DNA of 32,408 nt from an uncultured Alphaproteobacteria bacterium (GCA_903930075.1 CAIYWZ010000095.1:1-32408), one strand, 5' to 3'. Positions 1 to 9,313 are shown, counted from the first letter of the stretch. Numbers and translations are program-made. The notes: generated by a model not told the origin, from the letters alone.

Positions 1-2
1 CC

Positions 3-260
3 ACCATCGAACGCGCCTTTGCCACCGTGGATATTGGAGCCTGGAGTGAAGCCGAAAGATACGGCTATATCAACGCCGTTTCCGCCAGAGCCGACGCGGA
101 ATCTAGGCTTGAGGAGGCTTTGAAAAAAGGCCTTGAAAAGGGGAAGAAAGAAGCCAATCTTGAAACGGCACGGCGCTTTTACGCTTTAGGTCTCTCCGAT
201 GAGATGATCATTCAAGGCACAGGAATCTCTAAAGATGATCTCTGGGCGCTTAAGAAATAA
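3..260 (+). CDS. Rpn family / PD-(D/E)XK nuclease transposase-like protein, C-terminal part (5' end outside window)
   Basis: Frame is open from the window edge (TIERAFATVDIGAWSEAERYGYINAVSARADAESRLEEALKKGLEKGKKEANLETARRFYALGLSDEMIIQGTGISKDDLWALKK). The E/K/G-rich tail followed by 'ARRFYALGLSDEMIIQGTGIS' is typical of the Rpn/YhgA-like C-terminus. Confidence 0.72.
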   Translation, partial: TIERAFATVDIGAWSEAERYGYINAVSARADAESRLEEALKKGLEKGKKEANLETARRFYALGLSDEMIIQGTGISKDDLWALKK

Positions 261-415
261 TGGAAATAAGCGGCCCAAAGTTTTTATAACTCAACTACTC
301 ACCTTCCTCCTGGTCATCCTTTATCTTCACTTACATAGCGATAAAAAAGTCCTAGCTTTTTTTATAAAAATGGTGTATGGTTTTTCCAATTAAGGTTTTT
401 TAAGGAGTTTATACG

Positions 416-1006
416 ATGACGACAAATACAAAATTAAAGATTGAATCTCGTGAAAATGCAGGAACTGGTCCTGCCCGGGCACTGCGCCGCGAGAATAAAG
501 TTCCAGCGATTGTTTATGGAACAGGCAAAGAAAATCAAACGGTTGCTTGCTCTCATAAAGAATTGTTCAAAGAAATGCATTTGGCAGGTTTTTTTACAAA
601 GATTTTCACTTTGGAAGGTTCAGGAGAGCCAATCCGTGCAATCGTGAAGGCTCTTCAGTTGCATCCAGTGACAGATCAGCCCTTACATGTGGACTTTTTA
701 CGTGTGAACAAAGATTCCCGTATCGATGTTGCGATTCCAGTTCATTTCATCAATCAGGAAAAATCTCCTGGGATCAAAAAAGGCGGAATTTTGAACATCG
801 TTTCCCACGTTCTTCATTTGATTTGCAGCCCAGATCATATTCCAGAAAGCATCACTATTGATTTGGCAGGTCTTGAAATCAACCACAGCATTCATATTCA
901 AGACATTCCATTACCAGAAGGGGCAAAGATCAGAGGTCATCAAGATATGACTTTGGCAACCATCGTTGCGCCATCTGGCGGAGAGAAAGAATCCAAAGAG
1001 GCATAA
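416..1006 (+). CDS. rplY: 50S ribosomal protein L25/general stress protein Ctc
   Basis: L25/Ctc family features (R..G.GPARALRR..KVPAIVYG; LHVDFLRV); followed directly by pth; upstream AAGGAG. Confidence 0.93.
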   Translation: MTTNTKLKIESRENAGTGPARALRRENKVPAIVYGTGKENQTVACSHKELFKEMHLAGFFTKIFTLEGSGEPIRAIVKALQLHPVTDQPLHVDFLRVNKDSRIDVAIPVHFINQEKSPGIKKGGILNIVSHVLHLICSPDHIPESITIDLAGLEINHSIHIQDIPLPEGAKIRGHQDMTLATIVAPSGGEKESKEA

Positions 1007-1009
1007 AGC

Positions 1010-1603
1010 ATGCTTTTGATTGTGGGCCTGGGAAATCCAGGTCCAACGTATCTTAAAAACAAGCATAATGTTGGATTTTTGGCAGTTGACCAGATTGCCC
1101 AGTCTAATAATTTTCCTCCATTTTCTTCCTCTAAAATTTCTCAGTCCCAAGGCGCGCTTGGAGAAATTCACTCTCAAAAGATTTTACTCCTCAAGCCCTC
1201 GACTTTTATGAACAATTCAGGACTTGCCGTTAAAGCAGCGATGGATTTTTTCAAACTTGATGTGGGGCATGTTTTGGTGATTCACGATGAATTAGAGATT
1301 GATCCTGGAGAAATCCGCCTGAAAAAAGGTGGGGGGCACGGAGGGCATAATGGTTTGCGTTCTCTTTCATCCCATATTGGGCCTGAATATCGAAGACTCA
1401 GAATTGGCATCGGTCATCCCCAGATTAAGGCCTTGGTGAGTGATTATGTGCTTTCGAATTTTACCCCCAAAGATACATGGGTGGAGCCCTTGCTTGAGGG
1501 TATAGGTGTTTTATTTCCCCACCTGATTTGGAATCAAGAGGGAAAAACGGGTTTTAAAGATGGCTCAACCTTTATGGAAGAGCTGAAAATAAGATTAAAT
1601 TAA
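1010..1603 (+). CDS. pth: Peptidyl-tRNA hydrolase
   Basis: [61 protein letters not shown] motifs. Confidence 0.97.
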   Translation: MLLIVGLGNPGPTYLKNKHNVGFLAVDQIAQSNNFPPFSSSKISQSQGALGEIHSQKILLLKPSTFMNNSGLAVKAAMDFFKLDVGHVLVIHDELEIDPGEIRLKKGGGHGGHNGLRSLSSHIGPEYRRLRIGIGHPQIKALVSDYVLSNFTPKDTWVEPLLEGIGVLFPHLIWNQEGKTGFKDGSTFMEELKIRLN

Positions 1604-1614
1604 GGATAGAAAAA

Positions 1615-2721
1615 ATGACTTTAAATTGCGGAATTGTGGGCCTCCCAAATGTTGGAAAATCAACTTTATTTAATGCGCTCACGCAAACAGCTTCTGCAGA
1701 AGCCGCCAATTATCCTTTTTGCACCATAGAGCCCAATACAGGCAGGGTAGGGGTTCCAGACCCACGTATCTTTAAGCTGGCCAAGATTGCAGGATCCGCT
1801 CAAATTATCCCCGTTCCTCTTGAAATTGTGGATATCGCAGGGCTTGTTCGAGGCGCAAGCCAAGGTCAGGGCCTTGGAAATCAATTTCTGGGGCACATCA
1901 GGGCCGTGGATGCCATTTTGCACGTGGTGCGTTGTTTTGAAGATGGGGATATTGTTCATGTTGAAGGGGGAATTGACCCTTTGCGTGATATCTCAATTAT
2001 TGAAACAGAGCTTTTAATTGCGGATATGGAAAGTCTTGAAAAACGTATTGAGCTGGGGGTGAAAAAACTTAAAAGTTCCACAGATTCTGCGCAAAAACGT
2101 CAATTTGAACTGATGCAAGAGTCTTTGAAATTGCTCAATGAAAGCCGGCCTGCAAGAGATTTAAAGCTCTTGGATGAGGAAGATCAAAATCTTTTTAAAC
2201 AGCTTCAATTGCTGACCTCTAAACCCATCCTTTATGTGTGTAATGTCTGTGAATCCGAAGCCGCCACGGGAAATAAATGGACCGCTCTGGTTCAGGAAAA
2301 AGCCAAAAAAGACGGGGCCGAAGTTGTGATTGTTTCTGCCGCCATTGAAGCAGAGGTTGCAAGCCTTGAGGATGAAGAAGAACGTAAAATTTTCTTGAGT
2401 GATTTGGGACTTGAAGAAACAGGCCTTGCAAGGGTGATTCGGGGAGCATTCCAGCTTCTTGAGCTTATGACCTTTTTTACAATCGGCCCCAAAGAAGCCC
2501 ATGGTTGGTCCGTTAAAAAGGGATCAAAAGCCCCACAGGCAGCTGGCGCTATCCATACGGATTTCGAGCGCGGGTTCATCTGCGCAGAAACCATTTCCGC
2601 AGACGATTATATTTCCTGCAATGGTGAACAAGGCGCAAAAACCCAAGGTAAGCTCCGTCTAGAAGGCAGAGACTACCTTGTTAAAGACGGAGATGTTTTT
2701 CACTTTAGGTTTAATGTATAA
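1615..2721 (+). CDS. ychF: Redox-regulated/ribosome-binding ATPase YchF (Obg-like)
   Basis: [36 protein letters not shown]-terminal TGS-like [16 protein letters not shown]. Confidence 0.97.
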   Translation: MTLNCGIVGLPNVGKSTLFNALTQTASAEAANYPFCTIEPNTGRVGVPDPRIFKLAKIAGSAQIIPVPLEIVDIAGLVRGASQGQGLGNQFLGHIRAVDAILHVVRCFEDGDIVHVEGGIDPLRDISIIETELLIADMESLEKRIELGVKKLKSSTDSAQKRQFELMQESLKLLNESRPARDLKLLDEEDQNLFKQLQLLTSKPILYVCNVCESEAATGNKWTALVQEKAKKDGAEVVIVSAAIEAEVASLEDEEERKIFLSDLGLEETGLARVIRGAFQLLELMTFFTIGPKEAHGWSVKKGSKAPQAAGAIHTDFERGFICAETISADDYISCNGEQGAKTQGKLRLEGRDYLVKDGDVFHFRFNV

Positions 2722-2725
2722 CTGA

Positions 2726-2908
2726 TTAAGAACCTTGGTGTTTATCAGGGTGCATAAACATTTTATAGTAATCTCCGCCAAGTGAAGCTATATTTTCAGG
2801 ATCTTCGTGCTGACCATTTTCAAAGAGTGTGGCCTCTTTTAAATAGTCCTCGCTCCACTCATCTTCCCAGTCTTCCCAAATTTCTGGGTTATCGTTCTTA
2901 TCTTCCAT
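2726..2908 (-). CDS. Small acidic hypothetical protein (60 aa)
   Basis: Intact ORF in an otherwise non-coding gap, strongly acidic (MEDKNDNPEIWEDWEDEWSEDYLKEATLFENGQHEDPENIA...), plausible upstream AAGGA; convergent to ychF. Confidence 0.5.
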   Translation of the reverse strand: MEDKNDNPEIWEDWEDEWSEDYLKEATLFENGQHEDPENIASLGGDYYKMFMHPDKHQGS

Positions 2909-3024
2909 GATTCCTTCATCCCTTCATGTTCTTAAGTTCTCATGATTAAAATTATAATGAAAAGGTTTATAAAAGGTTTACAATGGTTAAAAAATAAATG
3001 ATAATTTAAATAAAAAGAGGAGTA

Positions 3025-3897
3025 ATGCCTGTGTCGTCTTTATCTGCAGATAATTATCAAAAATTTTCATTCAATGATTTTTCTTTTTTAGATTCCCAGC
3101 TCGAAGAATTTCAACTTGTTGAAGATTGGAAGAAAAAAGGTGATCGCCGGGCTTTACAACGTCTTGTCAACAGCCACAAAAAATTAGTTGAAAAAATAGC
3201 CTATGGATATAAAGGGTATGGATTGTGCATAGAGGAGTTGATTGCAGAAGGGTATGTGGGGATGATGCAGGCTGTGGAAAGGTTTGAGCCGGAAAAAGGA
3301 TTTAGATTATCCACCTATGCAACCTGGTGGATCAGGTCCGCCATGCAGGACTATATCTTTAATTCTTGGTCATTGGTCAAATTTTCAAAAAGTAAAAGTT
3401 CAAAAAAGCTGTTTTTTGGCCTCAGGTCCTATAAAAATGAAAAAGGATATGACGATTATTTAACCAAAGAACAGGCCCTAGATATTGCCACACAGCTTTC
3501 CACCTCCATCGAAGAAGTGTATGAGATGAATGAAAGACTCAAAGGATCAGACCATTCCTTAAATGCAAGCGTGTCAAAAGGCGAAGATTCGGGCGGAGAA
3601 TGGCAAGATTGGATTCCCGATGAAAAAAACAATTTGGAAGAGAATTTAGCCCAAAGTGACGAAACCCATAAAATTCAAAAAACGGTGCACAAGGCTTTAG
3701 AGATTTTATCTCCCAGGGAACATCATATTCTCATGCAACGCCGCTTTAAAGAACCCCCAACAACCTTGGATGATCTCTCAAACGAACTTCATATTTCAAA
3801 AGAACGTGTGCGGCAAATCGAGAACAGAGCCTATGATAAAATTCATGACACTCTCAAATCCTCAGTAAACCCCAGACACTTTTTCCATGCGGGATAA
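3025..3897 (+). CDS. rpoH: RNA polymerase sigma factor RpoH (sigma-32)
   Basis: Region 2: LIAEGYVGMMQAVERFEPEKGFRLSTYATWWIRSAMQDYIFNSWSLVK; region 4: SPREHHILMQRRFKEPPTTLDDLSNELHISKERVRQIENRAYDKI; AGAGGAG before ATG. Confidence 0.92.
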   Translation: MPVSSLSADNYQKFSFNDFSFLDSQLEEFQLVEDWKKKGDRRALQRLVNSHKKLVEKIAYGYKGYGLCIEELIAEGYVGMMQAVERFEPEKGFRLSTYATWWIRSAMQDYIFNSWSLVKFSKSKSSKKLFFGLRSYKNEKGYDDYLTKEQALDIATQLSTSIEEVYEMNERLKGSDHSLNASVSKGEDSGGEWQDWIPDEKNNLEENLAQSDETHKIQKTVHKALEILSPREHHILMQRRFKEPPTTLDDLSNELHISKERVRQIENRAYDKIHDTLKSSVNPRHFFHAG

Positions 3898-4731
3898 TTA
3901 TATTTCAATATTGAAATCTAGAAGAAGGATCGAGTAAAGATGAGAGCATAGCCTAACAGTATTCTGGTGGAATTTGTTCAAATTATTAATTGCTGTGAAT
4001 CTAAAATATGGGTCAATTTTTTGATTTAGAACAATAGAGATATAAACCAGTGATTCGTAATTAACGTCATCATTTCCCAATTTTTCTCCAGTTTTGAGTC
4101 TAAGTTCACAGTCTTTTTCTGCGTCTAGAGCAAAGCTTAGACATTGTGAAAGTTTCTTTTTATTGATTTTTTCTAAAATTTTGGGTCTTCTAGACAATTC
4201 TTGAAGCTCTGTTTTTAACTCTTCATCTGTGTTTGGATCTAAACTGATGATAAAATATAAATCCTGTGCGAGTTTCTTGAATGGAGCGCTCAAGTTTGAT
4301 AAATCTTCCACGGCCTGAGCTCTAGAGAAAGTGTCTATTTTGGTATTTAAAGCAATGGATAAATAAATGGAAGATGCATACTCTTTTTTTTCTACGCTCA
4401 AACGTTCCGCGGCATTTGATCTTAAATAAGGTTCTTTTTCGTCATTGAGTCCAAAATTTAAATATTCAATAATTTTCTCCTGTGATAAAGCCATAGAATC
4501 TTTTGATGGGGGCTTCTGATAAATAAGCTCTTTTTCTAAATTTGTAGAATATGTTGGAGATAAAGACGTAAATAAATTTAAATATTCAATAATTTCTTCT
4601 TTTGATAACGGCATAGAATCATTTACGCAAGATTCTTGATCCAAAAATGTTTCTTCTATATTTGTGGAATATAGTGGAAATAAAGACGCAACTAGAGCGA
4701 TTAGGAATAGAATTTTTCCCAAATAATTCAT
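3898..4731 (-). CDS. Secreted hypothetical protein with internal repeats (277 aa)
   Basis: N-terminal signal peptide-like MNYLGKILFLIALVASLFPLYS; alpha-helical repeat pattern; no family recognised. Confidence 0.75.
   Translation of the reverse strand: MNYLGKILFLIALVASLFPLYSTNIEETFLDQESCVNDSMPLSKEEIIEYLNLFTSLSPTYSTNLEKELIYQKPPSKDSMALSQEKIIEYLNFGLNDEKEPYLRSNAAERLSVEKKEYASSIYLSIALNTKIDTFSRAQAVEDLSNLSAPFKKLAQDLYFIISLDPNTDEELKTELQELSRRPKILEKINKKKLSQCLSFALDAEKDCELRLKTGEKLGNDDVNYESLVYISIVLNQKIDPYFRFTAINNLNKFHQNTVRLCSHLYSILLLDFNIEI
4432..4671 (-). repeat. Two tandem in-frame 120-nt units (40 aa each) near the 5' end of the 277-aa gene
   Basis: YSTNIEETFLDQESCVNDSMPLSKEEIIEYLNLFTSLSPT / YSTNLEKELIYQKPPSKDSMALSQEKIIEYLNFGLNDEKE; DNA anchor 'aatattcaataattt' recurs 120 nt apart (4461 and 4581). 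Confidence 0.8.
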
Positions 4732-4733
4732 TT

Positions 4734-6059
4734 TTACGCTCCGCCAACGGTCATTTTTGGGATCATGAAGCTTGGAGAGTGGATTCCTCCTTTACTTTCA
4801 AAATCATTTCCTAAAATAAGAGTTGAAAAAATTTCTCTCAAATGTCCGCCAAGGGTTGCTTCGTGGATGGGGGTTGTGATTCTCCCATTTTCAATTAAAA
4901 AGCCTTCTGCGCCTGAACTGAAATCTCCCGTGATAGAACTTCCCCCTTCGCCCATGAGATCTGTGACGTAAAATCCTAAAGTGATGTCGCGCATGAGGTC
5001 GTCTAAATTATGAAGATTTCCTTGAATCTGAATATTTGTCGTTGAGGGAAAAGAGGGGCCGCTTAAAGAACGAGATGAATGTCCCGTGGTTTTAAGCCCA
5101 AGTTTTACGGCCGAGGTATGGTCTAAAATCCACGTTTTTAAAATACCGTCCGCGATAATTTCAAGATCTTTCCCAATCACGCCTTCATCGTCAAAGGGTC
5201 TTGACCCAATTTTTCCCTCCAGAAAGGGAGCATCGGTCATGAAAAAGCCTTTGGGGAAAAGAGATTTGTGAAGATCTTCTTTCAAAAAGGAAGTTTTTTG
5301 TGCAATACTCTTGCCGTTGATTGCTCTTAAAAAAGACCTGAAAACTTGCTTTCCAACATGTTTATCAAAGATTATAGGAATTTCCCCTGTTTTGATTTTT
5401 CCAGACCCCAGTTTTCCAAGGGCTTTACGGGCAGCTTTTTCGCCAATCTCTTTTGCCTGACGTAATTGGTTGAAAAACAATACGGTGTCATAATCATAAT
5501 CTGTTTTCATGTTTTCGCCTTCACCCGCGACCACACTGACCATGGTTGAGAAAAAGGATTTTTGATATTGTCCTGAAAAACCGTTGGAAGAAACAATTAT
5601 TTTATTTGAAACTGCGCTTTGTGAAGAGGCTCCATCGGAATTTGTGATGCCATGGGTCGAAAGCGCGGCGTCTTCTGTTTCTTTTGCGATTTGGAATAAA
5701 TCTGTAATAGAAGGGTTTGATGGGTCAAAATAGCGATCATCATGGATAAAGTCTTTTGAGAATCCCTCTTGAATCAGACGTGCCAAAGGATCTTCGGGTA
5801 AATATTTGACGATTTCAATGGCTGCTTCTATCTGTTTTTTTAAAGAAGACGGCGCGACGTCTGATGTTGACACAAAAACTTGCCGTTTGTTTTGAATCAC
5901 TCGAATCCCAACATCCAACGCATCGGACGTTTGTGCGATTTCAAGTTTTTGTAATCTACATCCAACTTTAACAGAAGTATTCGCCTGGCACATAATTTCA
6001 ATTTCATCTGCGCCTTTTTGTTGTCCAAATCCTGCAAGTTCTCTCAAAAGATCAATCAT
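4734..6059 (-). CDS. pmbA: TldE/PmbA family metalloprotease
   Basis: TldD/PmbA features: VGIRVIQNKRQVFVSTSD, GFSGQYQKSFFSTMVSVVAGEGENMKTDYDYD, C-terminal SSITGDFSSGAEGFLIENG. Confidence 0.92.
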   Translation of the reverse strand: MIDLLRELAGFGQQKGADEIEIMCQANTSVKVGCRLQKLEIAQTSDALDVGIRVIQNKRQVFVSTSDVAPSSLKKQIEAAIEIVKYLPEDPLARLIQEGFSKDFIHDDRYFDPSNPSITDLFQIAKETEDAALSTHGITNSDGASSQSAVSNKIIVSSNGFSGQYQKSFFSTMVSVVAGEGENMKTDYDYDTVLFFNQLRQAKEIGEKAARKALGKLGSGKIKTGEIPIIFDKHVGKQVFRSFLRAINGKSIAQKTSFLKEDLHKSLFPKGFFMTDAPFLEGKIGSRPFDDEGVIGKDLEIIADGILKTWILDHTSAVKLGLKTTGHSSRSLSGPSFPSTTNIQIQGNLHNLDDLMRDITLGFYVTDLMGEGGSSITGDFSSGAEGFLIENGRITTPIHEATLGGHLREIFSTLILGNDFESKGGIHSPSFMIPKMTVGGA

Positions 6060-6065
6060 TTGTTG

Positions 6066-6602
6066 TTATCCATTTATTTCATTTTTAAGTCTAATATAAG
6101 ATTTAACGGCTTTAACGCCCTTAATTGTTCTTGCCAGCGTGAGAGCTTTATCTAATTCACGTTGATCTGACGCAACACCGAGCAAGTATACGATTCCCTC
6201 TACAGTGAAAACCGTGAATTTCGTAGAGGAGAGTCCTTTTTCAAAAATAAAAGCATTGCGAATTTGAAGGCTAATCCATGCGTCTTGCGTGTAAGATCCC
6301 CAGCTATATTCTCCAACTTTAATTTCATCAATGATTTCTAAGACCCCATCAGCTTTCCAGGCAAGATCAATCGCCTCAATATGATCTTGCGGAGATTCAA
6401 CATTTCCTACAATCAGCACACGTCTTTGATCAACGGTGATGTTGAGATTTTTATAAAAATCTTTTTTTGTTTCAAACCATAGGTATTCAATTTGTCCTTT
6501 AATGTTTGAATCACTAAATGTTTCGCTGATTCCTCTTTCTAAGGGGGCACATCCTGCAAGGACAAAAAATATCAGGGTCAACAAGCTTAATTTTTTTAAC
6601 AT
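6066..6602 (-). CDS. BON domain-containing lipoprotein
   Basis: Lipobox MLKKLSLLTLIFFVLAGC; BON-like segments (NITVDQRRVLIVGNVESPQDHIEAIDLAWKADGV...; KFTVFTVEGIVYLLGVASDQRELDKALTLARTIKGVKAVKSYI). Confidence 0.87.
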   Translation of the reverse strand: MLKKLSLLTLIFFVLAGCAPLERGISETFSDSNIKGQIEYLWFETKKDFYKNLNITVDQRRVLIVGNVESPQDHIEAIDLAWKADGVLEIIDEIKVGEYSWGSYTQDAWISLQIRNAFIFEKGLSSTKFTVFTVEGIVYLLGVASDQRELDKALTLARTIKGVKAVKSYIRLKNEING

Positions 6603-6770
6603 TCTTCTAATCCTTCTTTGCGTTTTCTATTTAGCCTCCATAATGCTAAAATCAGAAAAAAAATGCAATCTTTTACTTAAAGAAGATGACAGGATATACA
6701 TTCATCCTTGCGTCCTGAGTTTCCCTTGAGTATGATGATTTTCATGCCGAATAAAAAAACAGGGGGTTTT

Positions 6771-7844
6771 ATGAAAAAAATTGGAGTTTTAACGAGTGGG
6801 GGAGACTGTGCGGGGCTCAATGCTGCCATTCGCGGCGTTGTTTTGCATGCGAGCCATCATTATGGATGCACAGTTTACGGCATTCGCCAGGGAACGCATG
6901 GACTTATTCATCGCCCAGTGTTGGCTGATATTTTAGATCCAAAAGATATGAATGACGATGTTTTGCGTAAGGGGGGCACATTTTTAGGCACCATTAATAA
7001 AGGGAATCCATTTCATTTCCCCATGAAAGATGGAACATACCAGGATATTAGCCAAACCGTGATTGATGGATTTCATGCGCTTGGACTCGATGGTCTGATT
7101 GGAATTGGAGGGGACGGCAGCACGGCAATTTTACAAAAAATTTCAAAGGCAGGAAACATTCCTTTTGTTGCAATTCCTAAAACAATTGATGACGATATTG
7201 GCTCAACCGACCATTCCATTGGGTTTTTAACTGCCCTTGATGTGGCAACGGATTCTCTCGATCGGCTTCATCCAACGGCGCAAAGTCATAACAGAGTGAT
7301 GATTTTGGAAGTGATGGGCCGGGATGCGGGGCATATTGCCCTAAATTGCGGTATTGCAGGGGGGGCGGACATGATTTTACTTCCTGAAATTCCCTATAAA
7401 ATTGATGCGATTGCTGCGTTTTTAAAGAATAAGACCTCAGCGATTATTGTTGTGGCAGAAGCTGCGGAAAGGGAATCTGGTGAAAAATCAACTGTCAAAA
7501 ATGAACTTGGGAATGTGACCCGGTATGCAGGGATTGGGGATTATTTATCAAGGGAACTGTCTGGAAAAATTAGTGCTGAAATTCGCGTGACCGTTTTAGG
7601 GCATATACAAAGGGGAGGGAGCCCCTGCGCAAAAGATCGTATTTTTGCCTCTGCCTTTGGCGTTCATGCGGTCGATACGCTGCTTGCTGGCAGAACGGAT
7701 CGTTTGGTGGTCTGGAGTGGTGGTGAGGTGAAAGACATCTCCATTAATGATGGTATTGGTATTTATCGATCCGTTGATATTCATGGATCTTTGGTGCGTA
7801 CGGCAAGAGGTCTTGGGATTTCCTTTGGGGAGGAAAATGTTTAG
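6771..7844 (+). CDS. pfkA: 6-phosphofructokinase
   Basis: GVLTSGGDCAGLNAAIRGVV, GIGGDGS, VAIPKTIDDDIGSTDHSIGFLTA, EVMGRDAGHIAL. ATG at 6771 (after AGGGGG) preferred over the TTG at 6708 in the ORF track. Confidence 0.93.
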   Translation: MKKIGVLTSGGDCAGLNAAIRGVVLHASHHYGCTVYGIRQGTHGLIHRPVLADILDPKDMNDDVLRKGGTFLGTINKGNPFHFPMKDGTYQDISQTVIDGFHALGLDGLIGIGGDGSTAILQKISKAGNIPFVAIPKTIDDDIGSTDHSIGFLTALDVATDSLDRLHPTAQSHNRVMILEVMGRDAGHIALNCGIAGGADMILLPEIPYKIDAIAAFLKNKTSAIIVVAEAAERESGEKSTVKNELGNVTRYAGIGDYLSRELSGKISAEIRVTVLGHIQRGGSPCAKDRIFASAFGVHAVDTLLAGRTDRLVVWSGGEVKDISINDGIGIYRSVDIHGSLVRTARGLGISFGEENV

Positions 7845-8547
7845 TCGTTCATATATTCTTGTCAGTGGCAATGACCGTTATACTTTTTTAAATGGCCTGA
7901 TGACCAATGATGCCTTAAAACTTGAATCTGGATCCCCGTTATTCGCCGCATTTTTAAACGCCTCAGGTAGGTTCCTTTTTGATGCATTTTTAGCGGAAAA
8001 AGACGGGTTTATTGTGATTGATGTGGACAAAAATATGCGTGATGATCTTTTTACACACTTGTCTCGTTATAAATTGCGCGCAAAAGTTATTTTAGAAAAA
8101 CAAGATGAATCTCCGTTTGAATTTTTATGGCCAGAACCTTTTTCAAAAACCATGCCTCACCAAGAGCGTATTCAAAAAGGTCTTCCTTTTGGCCTGATCG
8201 ACGTTATCCCGGAAAAAGGATTTATTCTTGAATGTGGATACGATGAACTTGGTGCCATTGATTGGCAAAAAGGTTGTTATTTAGGGCAAGAGTTGGTTGC
8301 AAAAACAAAATATCGTGGGGAGCTTCGAAAAAAACTCATGTGCATCACTTTTGACGGCCTTTTAGAATCTGGAATCATCACAACAAAAGATTCAAACGAG
8401 GCTGGGGATATGCGCTCTATTGCGGAAAACTGCGCCTTGGCAATGATTCGTTTAGAATTTATTCACCAGGATCTTTTTGTTGGTGAAAAACAGATTAGGC
8501 TTGCCCAAAGATCAAAACCCTCTCCACATGAGAAAGATCTTTTTTAA
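7837..8547 (+). CDS. ygfZ: YgfZ/GcvT-domain folate-binding protein
   Basis: Family motif KGCYLGQELVAKTKYRGELRKKL; FLNGLMTND; ATG at 7837 after GGGGAGG overlaps the pfkA stop by 8 nt (ORF track start at 7747 is too early). Confidence 0.9.
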   Translation: MFSRSYILVSGNDRYTFLNGLMTNDALKLESGSPLFAAFLNASGRFLFDAFLAEKDGFIVIDVDKNMRDDLFTHLSRYKLRAKVILEKQDESPFEFLWPEPFSKTMPHQERIQKGLPFGLIDVIPEKGFILECGYDELGAIDWQKGCYLGQELVAKTKYRGELRKKLMCITFDGLLESGIITTKDSNEAGDMRSIAENCALAMIRLEFIHQDLFVGEKQIRLAQRSKPSPHEKDLF

Positions 8548-9313
8548 TTTTAAGGAGCTTAAAGTTTTTAAAAATCTCAATAACGTCTTGTGCCTGACCA
8601 AACCCAATTTCAAGGGTGATGATCCCACCAGGGTTTAGAAAATCTCCAGCATTTTGGGCAATAGATTCATAACACTCAAGTCCGTTTTCACCGCCATCTA
8701 ATGCCAGATGTGGATCATAATTTTTGACGTTTTCATTTAACGTTTCAATTTCTTGAGTTGAAATATAGGGGGGGTTGGAGATGATTAAATCATATTTTCC
8801 TTCTACATTTTCAAACCAGGAAGACTGGATCAGCGTTAACCTTTTTTCTAAAAAGTGATTGGACATGTTGCCTTTTGCGACATTTAAAGCCAATGGCGAA
8901 ATATCTACGCCCACTCCATGACTTTGTGTATATTCATGCAGCAAAGAGATAATAATGCATCCACTTCCCACGCCAAGCTCAAGAAAGCGATATTTGTGTT
9001 CTTTGGGAAGTGCCTCTAGAACCCCTTCAATAAGTGTTTCTGTGTCTTGTCTGGGGTCAAGGGTATCTTTTGTGACTTTAAACTCTAAACTCCAGAATTC
9101 GCGTTTTCCAATGATTTTTGATAAAGGTTCTCCCAGATTATGCCTTTTGACCGCATCGTTTAAGACTTCGATATCCCTTTGAGTTAAGGTGCTTTCCACA
9201 TTGCGCAGATATTCTTCTTTGGAAATACCTAAAATTCCGCATAAAAGATATTTCGCTTCTTCTTTTTGGATCAGCGTTGTCAGAATGTGCGCGTAAGCCG
9301 CCTTTAAATTCAT
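8495..9313 (-). CDS. prmC: Peptide chain release factor N5-glutamine methyltransferase
   Basis: [29 protein letters not shown] (NPPY motif); adjacent to prfA. Confidence 0.95.
   Translation of the reverse strand: MNLKAAYAHILTTLIQKEEAKYLLCGILGISKEEYLRNVESTLTQRDIEVLNDAVKRHNLGEPLSKIIGKREFWSLEFKVTKDTLDPRQDTETLIEGVLEALPKEHKYRFLELGVGSGCIIISLLHEYTQSHGVGVDISPLALNVAKGNMSNHFLEKRLTLIQSSWFENVEGKYDLIISNPPYISTQEIETLNENVKNYDPHLALDGGENGLECYESIAQNAGDFLNPGGIITLEIGFGQAQDVIEIFKNFKLLKIKKDLSHVERVLIFGQA

Noticed and set aside
343-363. AAAAAAG-TCCTAG-CTTTTTT hairpin upstream of rplY as an intrinsic terminator.
   Set aside because: Stem is almost entirely A-T in an AT-rich spacer; too weak to call.
2161-2594. Antisense ORFs within ychF and other housekeeping genes (e.g. 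2161-2502, 13177-13551, 15040-15360, 30789-31166).
   Set aside because: They are shadow ORFs opposite strongly conserved proteins with no recognisable domains or start signals.
3902-3917. Perfect 16-bp palindrome ATTTCAATATTGAAAT at the rpoH/277-aa gene junction as operator or terminator.
   Set aside because: AT-only apart from two G/C pairs, encodes the C-terminus (FNIEI), no T-run; plausible by chance.
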